64,000 nucleotides of DNA from Candidatus Protistibacter heckmannii (GCA_025050535.1 JALBVF010000011.1:1-64000); one strand, 5' to 3'. Positions 43,071 to 53,456 are shown, counted from the stretch's first letter. The notes: generated from the letters alone by a model not told the origin. Translations and numbers: made by a program.

Positions 43071-44521
43071 ATGACTGCGCGCCTGCCTGCGCGCATAAGC
43101 GCCACCTTCTCCGCCGCGCTCGCCCTCGCCTTGGCGGGCTGCGCGGTCGGCCCTGACTACAAGCGGCCCGAGACGCCAATCCAGCAGAGCTTCAAGGAAG
43201 CCCCCGGGCTGCGCCTGGCCAAGCCCGGCGACGAAGCGCCGCGCGGCAAATGGTGGGAAGCCTACGGCGACACGGTGCTCAACGGCCTGATGGAGCAGGT
43301 GGACATTTCCAACCAGAACATCCGGCCGCCGAGGCGCAGTACCGCCAGGCGCTGGCGCTGGTGCAGTCGGCGCGCGCCTCCTTTTTCCTGACGGTGGGCG
43401 CCTCGGCCTCCGACACGCGCAGCCGAAGCAGCGCGGGTTCGTCCTCACTCAGCCCCGGTAGGGTCAACGAAAGCATCAGCCTGGGTCTGAACGCCAGCTA
43501 TGAGGTCGACGTCTTGGGCTACATCCGCCGCACGGTGGAGGCCAACGAGGCCAGCGCCCTGGCGAGAAACGCCGACCTCGAGGCCGCCCGCCTGCTGGCG
43601 CGCGCCACGCTGGCGCAGAGCTATTTCCAGCTATGCGTGACCGACATGCAGAAGCGCATGTACGACGACACGGTGGAGGCCTACCGCAAGTCGCTGGAGC
43701 TCACGCAGAACCAGTACAAGGCGGGCGTCTCCAAGCAGGTGGACGTGGCGCAGGCGCAGACCCAGCTCAATTCGACGCTGGCCGCGGCGATCGACCTGAG
43801 CGTGACGCGCGCCCAGCTCGAGCATGCGATCGCGGTGCTCACCGGCAAGCCGCCCGGCGCGTTCTCTCTGCCGGCGCAGCCGCTGGCGGTGGACTCGTCC
43901 ACGGGCATGGTGCAGAGCGCCGCCTCGGTGCTGGTGGAGAACCTGCCGCAGGTGCCGCTGGCCCTGCCTTCGGCGCTGCTGGAGCGGCGCCCCGACGTGG
44001 CCGGCGCCTAGCGCCGTATAGCCGCGTCCAACGCCAAGATCGGCGTGACCACCGCGGCTTTCTTCCCGACGCTCTCGCTCTCGAGCACCGACGGCTATCA
44101 GAACAGCGTGCTGCCCGGCCTGCTCGACATTCCCAACCGCTTCTGGTCCCTGGGCCCCTCGCTGGCGATGACGCTGCTGGACTTCGGCGCGCGCGCCGCA
44201 GCGACGGACCAGGCGGTCGCCACCTACCGGCAGAAGGTGCTGGCGGCCTTCCAGAACGTGGAGGACAACTTCGTCACCCTGCGCCTGCTCGAAGATGAGA
44301 CGCGCGCCCAGGAAGCCGCAGTGAAGTACGCGCGCGACGCGGTGCGCATGACGCTCAACCAGTACAAGTCGGGCGTGGTCAGTTATCTGAACATGGTGAC
44401 GGCGCAGGCCACCACCCTGTCCAACGAACGCACGCTGCTCACGCTGATCAGCCTCCGGCTCAGCTCGCACGTGGCGCTGGTGAAGGCATTGGGCGTGGGC
44501 TGGCAGGTGCCGAAGGTCTGA
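43071..44521 (+). pseudogene. Broken outer-membrane efflux lipoprotein (NodT/OprM family)
   Basis: The start has a lipoprotein signal with Cys in LALALAGCAVGPDYKRP. The frame shifts near 43325 (NIRAAEAQYRQA resumes in the next phase) and a TAG stands at 44009-44011, where the family has RPDVAAAERR. Otherwise the coiled-hairpin repeats are present to the end (LVKALGVGW). Fourth gene of the mdtABC operon, it formed the outer-membrane exit duct. Two point lesions are enough to inactivate it. Confidence 0.85.
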
Positions 44522-44557
44522 GGCGCTCTGCGCCGGCGGAGGATCAAGGCGGGCGGA

Positions 44558-45442
44558 TCAGAGCGGGCGGAAAAGGTGGGCGTACTGCCGGCTCACCGGC
44601 AGCAGCTCCTCACGCTGCCTGAGCCACAGCTGCAGGCGGCCGAGCGGCCCGGAGACGGAGCCGGCGACGTGGTCGATGTTGACCAGGGTGCCGCGGTGGA
44701 CCTGCCAGAATTTCTCGGCGTCGAGCTGTTCGATCAGTTCCTTGATCGGCGTGCGGATCAGGGCTTCGGCGCCGGTGGTCACAACGAGGACGTATTTGTT
44801 GGCGGCTTCGAAGTAGCACACCTCTTCCACCGGAATCAGCCGCAGCTCCTGGCCCATGGAGGCGCGCACGAATTTCATCCTGCCCGCCGGGCGCGGCTGC
44901 AGTCCGAGGTGGCGCGCCAGGTCTTCGAGCAGCGCGGGATCGATGGTGGACGCCGCGCCCGCGCGATGTCCGCGCCCTTCGCTTCCCGTTTCGCCGCTTG
45001 CTTCGCCGCCTGCTTCGCCGCCCGCAGCGCCGCTTCCCTCTGCGCGCGCCTCGCCGATGCTTTCCAGCCGCCGGCGCAGGCGTTCGACGCTGGCGGCGAG
45101 CCGGTCGCGGCGCACGGGCTTGAGCAGATAGTCGACGGCGGCCTGCTCGAAGGCTTCGACCGCGTATTCGTCATAGGCGGTGGTGAAGACCAGCAGCGGC
45201 CTGTCCTCTTCCGGCAGTTCCGCCAAATGTGCAGCGACTTCGATGCCGCTGGCGCCGGGCATGAAGATGTCGAGAAAGGCAATGTCGGGCCGGTTTTCCT
45301 CGATGGCCGCGATCGCCGAGAGGCCGTCGTGCGCGAGCGGCAGCAGCCGCAGTTCGGGCCACAGCGCCGCAAGCTCGGCGGCCAGGGTCTGGGCGAGCAG
45401 CGCCTCGTCGTCGGCGATCAGCGCCAGCGGGCCGGCGCTCAT
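44558..45442 (-). CDS. LytTR-family response regulator (AlgR/LytT-like)
   Basis: The 294-residue product has a receiver with the acidic DDE at residues 10-12, phosphoacceptor Asp in IAFLDIFMPG near residue 57, and YLLKP. A low-complexity Gly/Glu/Ala linker covers about residues 130-165. The LytTR DNA-binding domain follows (RLIPVEEVCYFEAANKYV, HRGTLVNIDHV). LytTR proteins bind direct repeats in promoters. The gene is intact, but its cognate kinase immediately upstream is destroyed (overlap of three bases), so it is now an orphan unless another donor phosphorylates it. Confidence 0.92.
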   Translation of the reverse strand: MSAGPLALIADDEALLAQTLAAELAALWPELRLLPLAHDGLSAIAAIEENRPDIAFLDIFMPGASGIEVAAHLAELPEEDRPLLVFTTAYDEYAVEAFEQAAVDYLLKPVRRDRLAASVERLRRRLESIGEARAEGSGAAGGEAGGEASGETGSEGRGHRAGAASTIDPALLEDLARHLGLQPRPAGRMKFVRASMGQELRLIPVEEVCYFEAANKYVLVVTTGAEALIRTPIKELIEQLDAEKFWQVHRGTLVNIDHVAGSVSGPLGRLQLWLRQREELLPVSRQYAHLFRPL

Positions 45443-46190
45443 GCGGCGGCTCCCGCCAGGGGCAGGCTCAGCGTGGCGCGCAATCCGCGCGGCGCGTTCT
45501 CGGCCAGCTCCAGCGCAGCCTGCGCGCCGTAGAGCGCGCGCAGGCGTTCACGCACGTTCTGCAATCCGACGCCGCCGCCCTCCTTGGAGGAGGTGGCGGC
45601 AGGCTGTCAGCCGATGCCCACTCCGGTGTCGGCGACGACGATCCGCAGCGCGTCGCCCTCACGCCGCGCGCTCACCTCGACTTCACCACCCGCTGCGGCG
45701 GGCCAGATGCCTTGCTCGAGCGCGTTCTCCACCAGGGGCTGCAGCAGCATGGGCACGAAGGGCATGGAGGCCAGCTCGGGCGGCAGAGTGAGGGAGAAGC
45801 GCAGGCGCTCGCCGAAGCGGATCTTCTGGATTGCGAGATAGGCGGAGAGTAGGAGCAGGCCAGCAAGGTCAGCAGGGCGATGCCCAGCGCGCAGGAGCCG
45901 TTCGCGGGCCGCGTCCACCAGTGCAGGTCCAGGCCTTCGCCGAGCAGATAGGAGGCGATGGACTTTCCGCCGAAGATGATGGTGAAGGCAAGCAGGCCGA
46001 TGCACTGGCTGACGAGGAAGTTGTGGCCGAAGTCGCCGCCGATCTTGAAGAAGTAGGTCAGCAGGAGAGCGATGCCGGTGTTGACCAGCACGACCCGCAG
46101 CATGCCGCGCAGGAATTGCGCCGCCGGCGGGAGCTGCGAGAATTGGCCGGGCTGCAGACGGGCGAACATGGAGAACGTCTTTGGAATCAT
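45439..46190 (-). pseudogene. Deleted LytS/AlgZ-type sensor histidine kinase
   Basis: From ATG 46190 three or four hydrophobic segments encode a membrane sensor (FLRGMLRVVLVNTGIALLL). Near 45870 the frame jumps to AYLAIQKIRFGERLRF. The intervening His_kinase segment, with the phosphoaccepting His normally found in an NPHFLFN motif, is absent. The ATPase part follows (LVENALEQGIWPAA, then VADTGVGIG), is cut by TGA at 45607-45609, and resumes GGGVGLQNVRERL to the stop overlapping the regulator gene. Without the phosphorylated His it cannot signal. Confidence 0.87.
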
Positions 46191-46275
46191 GGCCGCATGG
46201 TAGCCGAGAGGCTGCGCGGGAAGAAGCGCCGGCCGGCTTTCGCTGTGTGCGCGGCCTGCCCGTGCATGCGCCAGC

Positions 46276-46773
46276 TCAGGAGACCGCGCCCGGCGCCGGC
46301 TGGGCGGCCTTGGAGCCGGCGGAGCCGAGGATGTGGATGCTGCGGGCCAGGAAGGCGCCGCTGAACAGGCCGTAGCCAAGGGTCACGGCGGTGGCAAAGC
46401 TGGAATCGGACGCGAGTTCCGGATGCAGCGCCATGCTGTAGCCGACGAAGTACTTGATCGCGAACAGGCCCATCATGAGCGCCAGCGGCACCCAGCTTCC
46501 GGGCACGACGATCTTGTCGGGGTTCGCCTCCGAGACACGGGCGCCCTTGGGCAGCTTGAGCGAGAGGTTGAGCAGCGGCAGCACGACCACGGCCAACAGC
46601 CAGATGCCCAGTTCGGCGGGGCTGCTGCCGAAGGCTGAGGTCACGCCCATCAGCGACAGGGTGAGCAGGACGGCGGGCAGCAGCAGGCGGCGGCGCGACA
46701 CGGAGCGGGTGTAGGCCTGTGTCATCCCGAACTCGCCGGTAAATCGCATCAGACCCTGGACGTCTCGATACAA
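46276..46773 (-). CDS. Multi-pass inner-membrane protein, probably 5'-truncated (DUF6622-like)
   Basis: The open frame of 165 codons has about four hydrophobic segments (LLLPAVLLTLSLMGVTSAFG, LGIWLLAVVVLPLL and two more) and a conserved-looking RSVSRRRLLLP loop. It resembles uncharacterised membrane proteins of the DUF6622 kind, which usually carry one more helix at the N-terminus. Here the frame opens with polar residues, so the first helix seems lost. Starts at ATG 46749 or 46725 are also possible. The upstream junction lies next to the truncated head of the autotransporter. Function unknown. Confidence 0.5.
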   Translation of the reverse strand: MYRDVQGLMRFTGEFGMTQAYTRSVSRRRLLLPAVLLTLSLMGVTSAFGSSPAELGIWLLAVVVLPLLNLSLKLPKGARVSEANPDKIVVPGSWVPLALMMGLFAIKYFVGYSMALHPELASDSSFATAVTLGYGLFSGAFLARSIHILGSAGSKAAQPAPGAVS

Positions 46774-46852
46774 AGAGGGCCTTATACCGCGCTACCAGCC
46801 TGGGGGGATTTCCTGACGCCCCAGCGGCGGCCAATTGCTAAATAGCCCAGAG

Positions 46853-49334
46853 AATCAACGACCACGGTACTCATGTGGCCGGTATCATCGCTGCTGCCAA
46901 GAACGGCCGCGGCATGCACGGTGTGGCCTACGGCAGCCAACTGATTGCAGCATCCAACGTAGTCAACTCACTGGCGCCAGATAGTGAACTCCCTGGCAAC
47001 CCATTGAACCCCTGGATCAGCTATCAGCTCGATGCCGCCGCGCTGGGCCAACTGGTTGGCAGTGGCGCCAGCATCATCAACAACAGCTGGGGACTTCCCA
47101 ACCGCGAAAAGCGCGGCCTACCGGAAATCAATGAGGAATATGCGCTGATCGTCAAGGAAATTCCCGACTTCATCGAGCGCGCCCGCAAGGCCAGATCGGA
47201 CAACGTGCTCTATGTCTGGTCATCCGGCAATAACAGCACGGCCAATCCCAATGCTCTGGCCTCGCTGCCGTATTTCATCGAGGAAGCCCGCCACAACACG
47301 ATCATCGTGGCGGCGCAGGAAGTTCAAGATTCCATCCTGTCCTTCTCGACGCGGTGCGGCGTCGGCATGCTCTAGTGCATGACAGCACCATGTCTTTTCG
47401 TCAACTCGCCAGGAATCGATGTCGAGAATGACGGAACCCTCGAATATTTTTTATATCAGCATGAGTGGCACCTCGATAGCGGCACTGCATGTCTCTGGCG
47501 CCGCCGCGTTGCTCAAGGAGCGCTTTCCCTATTTTCCCATGCACGGCATCCAGAGCGTGCTGCTCACTACCACCCACGACCAGGGCACACGCGGCGTCGA
47601 CCCGACATTCGGCAGGGGTTTCCTCAATCTGCGACGCGCCCTCAACGGCCCGTACCAACTGCTCGCCGACGTCCGCGTCGACATGGACGCCTCCATGGGA
47701 GGCTGGTCGGCCGAGGACACCTGGACCAACAACATCGGCGACCCCGGCAGATACAACAGCCGGTACAACATCGGCAGTCTGATCAAGGCCGGCACCGGCA
47801 AGCTCATCCTCGCTGGCGACAGCCACATCGGCGGCGTCACCGTCGTCGAGGGCGGCACCCTGCGCGGCACGGGGGTCATCGCCTCGCCCACCACCGTGGC
47901 CGGCACGCTGAGCTTCACCGCCCCGCTCACGCTCGCTGCCGGCAGCACCACGCGCCTGGACATCGACGGCACGGGCGACAGCCAGGACGCCGGCAATTAT
48001 TCGCGCATCGTCGCACAGGGTGAGCCCGTGCAGCTTGGCGGCGGCGTCGAGGGAGACGCCTCCAACACCTATACGCCGGCGCTGGGCGAGCGATTCGCTG
48101 TGCTGCAATCGGAAGGCGGCTTCTCGCGCCTGGAACAGCCCGAGGGTCTGGACGCGGGCACGCGCATGGATTTGCTCTTCGCGGACAATGCCGCCACGCG
48201 GCAGGTCAACCCCGACACCCTGCCGGGCCAGACCAAAGCGCCCGGCAACCAGAGCGGCGGCTCGGCGCTGCTCAATATGCTACGCGACGCCCCGCTGGCC
48301 CTGCAGCCCGGGACCTTCAACACCTGTCTAGGCAAGACCTTGGCAAGCCCCTCCGCCAGCGTGCCGGACGCCGCCACCGCCAGCCTCTACACGCGCACCG
48401 GCGGCCAGATCCACGCCGATGCCCACGCCCTAATCTGGAACTAGCATGCACGGCTCGGCGAGCTGCTCTCGGAGCGCGCCTCCGGATGGCGGACGCCCGG
48501 TGCACAAACCGGCGCGCCGGCGGCGGACGGCACGCCGGGCGGCGCACGCTCTCCCGGCCACGTTCCCGACCGTGGACTGTGGCTCCGCGCCCTGCACAAC
48601 CAGTTCGACCAGGACGGCGCCCCAGGCCGTCTCGATGCGCGCGAGCGCGTCAGCAGCGGCATCCTCGGCGCCGATGGCGCACCCCCCCCCCCGGCCTCGC
48701 GCCTGGGCGCGGCCCTGGCCTTCAGCAATGAGCAGACTACCCAGGACGGCGCCTCGACCAGGTCCGATTCCGTGGCCGTGGCGATCTATGGCCGCCATGG
48801 TATGGAAGGCAGCGCCGGGCGCGGCTTATACATCGGCGCCCAGGCGGCGCTCAGTCATCACGACACGCGCACCAGCCTCAGCCTGGGCGGGCTTGGCAGC
48901 TATTCTGGCAAGGTGGGGGGCTGGTGCCTGAGCGTCGAGCGCACCAGCATCCAGGCGCTGACCGAGCAGGGCGGTCCGCTGGCGCTGCGCGTGCAGGACG
49001 ACGCGCAGACGCGCAAGAGCCTACGCGCCGACCTGCGCATCAACCGCAGCTGGACCGAGGGCAAGTGGCGGATCGAGCCCGGCTTGAACCTGGGCGTGAC
49101 GCAAACCCTGGGCGAGGCCGCCGCGCAAAGCCACGCCAGCGTGGTCGGGCGGGAAGCCTGCCGAACGGCTCGGTCAGCCAGGTCTCGACGCGCGACGGGC
49201 GCCAGCTCTACCGCGCGGGCCTCGCCGTGCAGGCCGCCAACGGCGCCTGGAATCTGGACGCCGGCGTGCAGGGCTATCGCGGCACCGGCGCCACCGGCTA
49301 CAGCGTCAACTTCAGGCTTGGCTACGCCTGGTGA
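46853..49334 (+). pseudogene. Truncated and broken subtilisin-type (S8) autotransporter, SphB1-like
   Basis: The sequence begins inside the protease domain at the catalytic His motif NDHGTHVAGII. Signal peptide and the Asp of the triad are missing. GASIINNSWG follows, then TAG at 47373-47375, a frameshift near 47445 in a run of six T, and the catalytic Ser in SGTSIAALHVSG. A passenger repeat (KAGTGKLILAGDS), TAG at 48442-48444 and the C-terminal beta-barrel come next. The barrel shifts frame near 49145 and ends in the aromatic LGYAW. The parent was a secreted surface protease. The last 23 bases overlap the opposing LysR gene. Confidence 0.85.
48682..48692 (+). repeat. C11 homopolymer tract in the autotransporter
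   Basis: Eleven consecutive C (48682-48692) encode a short Pro run (GAPPPPA). At the present length the upstream and downstream frames agree. Such tracts switch phase by slippage, and they are also frequent sites of sequencing length error. Confidence 0.7.
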
Positions 49335-50238
49335 ACGGATGCCGTGCCGCATAGTTTCGGAAGCGCTCGGCGAGAAAGTCGGCGCAGACCTCGAAGCGGC
49401 GCGGCCTGTATTCGCGGGCCTTGCTCAGTAGCTGCAGCGGAATCTCCGGCCCGCTCCATTCCGGAAACAGCGGCACCAGCCGGCCGGCAGCCACGTCGGC
49501 CGCCACATCCAGCCATGACTTGAAGGCCAACCCGCGGCCGGCCAGCGCCCAGAGGCTGATGATCGCGCCGTCGTCGCTGCAGGCCACGCTTTCCACCGTC
49601 ACTTCCATCGGCCCTTTCGGGCCGCCGAAAATCCAGCGGTTGATCCGCTCTCCACGCCGCAGATGCACGAGGCAGCGGTGTGCGCCGAGGTCCTCGGGCG
49701 TCCGCGGCCGGCCATGCGTCTCCGGATACGCGGGTGAGGCGACCATCGCGCGCGGACTGCTGGCGAGCACGCGGCGCACAAGCGTGGAGTCGTCGAGCAT
49801 GCCGTGGCGCAGCGCGAAGTCCACGCCCTCCTCGAAGAGATCGGCGAGATGATCACCGAGCAGCAGGCTGATGCGCAGCTCCGGATACGTGTCCTGCAGT
49901 TCCTCGAGCCAGGGCACGAGCACGTGGCGGCCGAGGTCGGAGGTGGCGGTGATGCGGATGTAGCCGGCGACGCCTCGGGCGTCGGAGCTAAATTTTTCGG
50001 CCGCGTCGTCCAGGGCCTGGAGCGCGCGGCGGCAGCTGTCCAGATAGACCAGGCCCACCTCGGTGGGCCGCACCGCGCGGGTGGGGCGGTCGAAGATGCG
50101 CACGCCCAGCTCCGCCTCCACGCGCTTGAATGCGGCGCTCGCAGTGGCCGGCAACCAGCCGAGCTGCCGGGCGGCGGCCGAGAGATTGCTGAGGTCGGCG
50201 ATCCTCACGATCAGGCGCAGGTCGTCAATGGCGATCAT
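49312..50238 (-). CDS. LysR-family transcriptional regulator
   Basis: The 308-residue product has an N-terminal winged HTH (DDLRLIVRIADLSNLSAAA, then ATASAAFKRVEAELG) and a C-terminal effector-binding domain. It is intact. It is divergent from the MFS exporter gene, with 165 bases between starts containing two dyads, so it probably controls that gene and itself. The exporter is broken, which leaves this regulator without an obvious local target. Its 3' end overlaps the autotransporter's 3' end tail to tail. Confidence 0.93.
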   Translation of the reverse strand: MIAIDDLRLIVRIADLSNLSAAARQLGWLPATASAAFKRVEAELGVRIFDRPTRAVRPTEVGLVYLDSCRRALQALDDAAEKFSSDARGVAGYIRITATSDLGRHVLVPWLEELQDTYPELRISLLLGDHLADLFEEGVDFALRHGMLDDSTLVRRVLASSPRAMVASPAYPETHGRPRTPEDLGAHRCLVHLRRGERINRWIFGGPKGPMEVTVESVACSDDGAIISLWALAGRGLAFKSWLDVAADVAAGRLVPLFPEWSGPEIPLQLLSKAREYRPRRFEVCADFLAERFRNYAARHPFTRRSQA

Positions 50239-50274
50239 GGCGGTTTCCCCGAAATTCCCCGATTATGTGGATAT

Positions 50275-50314
50275 TTTTGATAAATATTCAAAATTGACCG
50301 CTATTATCAAATAG
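50275..50314. promoter_or_regulatory. Two dyads between divergent LysR and MFS genes (candidate LysR operators)
   Basis: TTTTGA (50275-50280) pairs with TCAAAA (50288-50293) over seven bases. CTATT (50301-50305) pairs with AATAG (50310-50314) over four, resembling the T-N11-A pattern of LysR sites. They lie in AT-rich DNA 36-76 bases upstream of the regulator's start. The role is inferred from position and symmetry. Confidence 0.45.
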
Positions 50315-50403
50315 AGTGCGGCGCATCATAATAGCCGAGTCATTTAATTAGGTATTCGGAGATAAACCATGAACCAGCTGTCCACGCATACCGGAGGCCC
50401 GAC

Positions 50404-51310
50404 ATGATGGTCTTCAGCTTCCCCATCCCCCTGATGGCCGTGGCGCTATCCTCCTTCGCCATCGGCACTACGGAATTCATCATCATGGGCCTGCTGCCCG
50501 AGATCGCCACCGATCTGGGCGTGAGCCTGCCTTCGGCCGGTATGCTCGTGAGCGGCTATGCGTTCGGCGTGACCGTCAGCGCGCCCATCCTCGCCACACT
50601 CACCGCGCGCGTCGCACCCAAGAAGGCGATGCTCGCGCTGATGGGTCTGTTCGTGATCGGCAATCTGATGTGCGCCTTCGCCTCGGGCTACGGCATGCTG
50701 ATGGCCGGGCACGTCGTCGCTTCCTTCGCCCACGGCGCCTTCTTCGGCCTGGGCGCGGTGGTCGCGGCCAACATGGTGCCCGCCGACAAGCAGGCCGGTG
50801 CAATCGCGCTGATGTTCACCGGCCTCACGCTCGCCAACGTGCTCGGCGTGCCCGCGGCACCCTGCTCGGCCAGGCGCTTGGCTGGCGCGCGGCCTTCCTC
50901 GCGGTGACCGCGCTGGGCGTGCTGTCGATGGCGGCCATCACGGCCTTGGTACCTTCCAGCGTGAAGGCGGCGCAGGACGGCCTGGGCGCTGGCGTGGCGG
51001 TGCTGCGCGATCCGCTGATCTGGCTGGCGCTGGCCTTGACCGTCGTGGGCTTCGGCAGCGTGTTCGTTTTTTTCACTTACATCGCGCCCATCCTGCGCGA
51101 GATCACCGGCATCCCCGCGCAAGGCTTGGCCGGCGTGCTGGTGCTCTTCGGCGTGGGGCTGGCGATCGGCAACACGCTCGGCGGCAAGCTCACCGACCAT
51201 CCGGGCTTCGGCCCGCTGCGTTCGCTGCTGCTGGTCCTGGCGGCGCGGTCCTCAGCGCCGGTCACGGCCTTGCCAAGGTGCCGCTGGCGGGCGCGGCGCC
51301 GACTGAACCG
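50404..51310 (+). pseudogene. Broken MFS exporter (AraJ/sugar-efflux type)
   Basis: From ATG 50404 the product shows the family start LSSFAIGTTEFIIMGLLPEIA and the loop-2/3 region. The frame shifts near 50865 (GVPAGTLLGQALGWRAAFL continues in another phase). After the HPGFGPLRSLLLVLA segment the last third of the protein is missing; the remaining AVLSAGHGLAKVPLAGA looks like the far C-terminus, so about 150 residues are deleted. The parent pumped small molecules out with protons. GGAGG stands about seven bases before the ATG. Confidence 0.85.
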
Positions 51311-51335
51311 GCGCCCAGGCCGGGCCCGCGCGGCG

Positions 51336-52424
51336 CTAGCCGCCCGCGGCGCCCTGCCCGCGCAGCAGGCGGATGCGTTCGGCGCTGAGCGGATGCGAAT
51401 AGAGCAGGCCGAGCGCGCCGCCCTCCTTCTACCGTTCCAGTTCGCCCGGCGCGCAGGCCTTGCTTCCGCAGGCGAGCTGTTCGAGCAGATCGGCGAAGCG
51501 TTCGGGCGGCAAGCCCTTTCTCCGCATCAACGCCAGCGCACGGGCGTCGGCCTCGCGCTCCTGCTCGCGCGAATAGTGGGCGGAGAGCACGGCGGCCGAC
51601 CCCGCCGCGAGCAGCCCCGATATGTCGCCGAAGAGCCAGGCCGAGAACCCGCCGAGGATGGAGGCGCGTATCAGCATCTGCATGCCGTGGTGCGGCTCGA
51701 CGTGGCCCAGCTCATGCGCGAGCACGCCCTGCAGGCCGGCCTCGTTGCCTTCGGCCAGCTTGGCGAGATCGTCGGTGACGATGATCATCCCGCACGGCAT
51801 GGCAAAGGCGTTGGGGCCGATGCGCCAGCCGCGGAATTCGAGGCGGTGCACGAGACCGCCGGGGTCAATGCGCCGCAGCGCCTGCCGGATTTCCTCCTGC
51901 CGCTCGGGAGTCAGGCGCGACGCGGCGAGCAGGCCGCTCTCCTGCAGCGAACGCAGCACCGCGTCGCCCAGCGACCGCGCGGCCGGCTCGGGCACCTGCG
52001 GCGCGATCCCCCCCGACAGCCAGAGCAGGCCGTAGAGATAGCCCGACACCAGGAAGGCCACCGCACCCAGCGCACTCGCCGCCGCGACACGCCAGCTGCG
52101 CTGCGCGAGCGCCGCGCGGATGCGTTCGCCGTCCGCGCCCTCGCGAATTTCGACGAAGGCGCCGTCGGAGAAGCGCAGCAGGTTGGGACCGTGGCACATT
52201 GATTCGGAGAATTCGATGTCGCGCGCGGCTTCACTGCGCAGCAGCCGCTCTTCGGCCGCTCCAGGCCCCTCTTCGTTCAACCAGACCTCGAGCACCGGGC
52301 CGCGGCCCTGGCCGGGATGCGCCTCACGCACGCCCAGGCGCACGGCGCGCGCACGCGAACTCAAGCCATCGAAATAATGCGCGCGGACCGTGACGGCACG
52401 CTCAGAATGCGATGTCGAATCCAT
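51336..52424 (-). pseudogene. M48-family membrane metallopeptidase with late TAG
   Basis: From ATG 52424 the frame encodes a cytoplasmic N-region, one or two membrane helices (VAAASALGAVAFLVSGYLYG) and a gluzincin domain with zinc motif HELGHVEPHH and the downstream Glu in EREADARAL. A TAG at 51429-51431 ends the open frame 30 codons before the natural TAG at 51336-51338; the residue run between them (LYSHPLSAERIRLLRG) is typical of the family end. The catalytic domain is otherwise whole, so a slightly shortened enzyme might fold. It overlaps the YjgN gene by 23 bases. Confidence 0.8.
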
Positions 52425-53456
52425 TCCACTCCAGACCTTCATCGCCGAAGGCGCCCGCCGTTTTGGATTGCGCCGCGGCGAATTCGTCCAGGCAGCCCAC
52501 TGCAAGCATCTCCATCGCATCGGTGCGCAGCCGCATCGTCCGGATTTTCGCGAAGGGATAGTAAAGACGCAGGCGCAGGATGATGAACAGCGCATTTCTC
52601 GCCAGCACCCACAGCACACGCCAGACGGAAAGCCGGCTGCGGAAAGCGTGCGGCCCCAGGCGGGTGGCGCTCCAGGAGAGGTTGAGCAGCAAGACGGAAT
52701 AGACCTGCCAAGCCAGCCAGACGAGGAAGAAGGCGGCGGGAAGGCCCACCATCACCCGGATATAGCCGGAGGTGTCGAGCTTGTCGTGAAGAGTCTGCAG
52801 GAGAGGCGCCACCACGAAGACGGCGATCAGCACGAGCGCCGGCGCCATCACGGCCAGAAAGTGCCGGAAATACTCCGTGGCCGTGGCGCTCATCTCGAAG
52901 CGCACACCGCCGTAGCCCATGTGGCCGACGACATAACGGCGGATACGCTGCAGGGCCATCGGCAGGAGCAGGAACAGCGTGAGCACGGCCAGCACCGGCC
53001 AAAGCAGAAAGGCCTTGTAGCTTTCACCCCGGCTGCTGGAAAACGCGAAGCGCAGGCCGCGGTAGCTTGTGAAGTGCGTGCGAAAGCGCAGCGACTGCAT
53101 CGCCATCCAGGGAAACACGGCCGCGAAGACCAGGCCGAACACGAAGTTCAAACCGGGCATGGATTTCGACAGGATCTGCAACATCCCGAAGATCAGCAGC
53201 ACAATGATGCGTCCCTTGAGGATGGCGAGGGGCAGGCCGTGATAGTCGAAGCAGAAGCCGTCGAGCAGGGTGTTGCTGTGGAAGTACTGCTGCCAATAAC
53301 CTTGGCCCAGGCGGAATAAATACCCAGGGTCAGCACGCTTAGGCTCAGATTGACGATCCAGATATAGAAGTATTCGGACCCGCTGCCGGTGAAGCGCATG
53401 GGCAGTGTGCGTGTTTCGCCGGAGGGCGCGGCAGCGTTGTCGGTGTCGGCTTGCAT
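52402..53456 (-). pseudogene. yjgN: YjgN/DUF898 membrane protein with one frameshift
   Basis: From ATG 53456 the N-terminus matches YjgN (FTGSGSEYFYIWIVNLSLS, then LGIYSAWAKV). Near 53305 the phase changes; the second frame continues YFHSNTLLDGF, DYHGLPLAILKGRIIV and the remaining helices to the stop at 52402. One or two bases account for the break. The parent of about 350 residues spans the inner membrane about six times; its function is unknown. YjgN-M48 peptidase pairs recur in proteobacteria, and the overlapping start supports joint translation. Confidence 0.83.

Noticed and set aside
50370..50408. A 12-codon leader frame (MNQLSTHTGGPT) overlapping the MFS start.
   Set aside because: No strong ribosome site, no attenuation-like hairpins and no unusual codon run; short ATG frames are common by chance.
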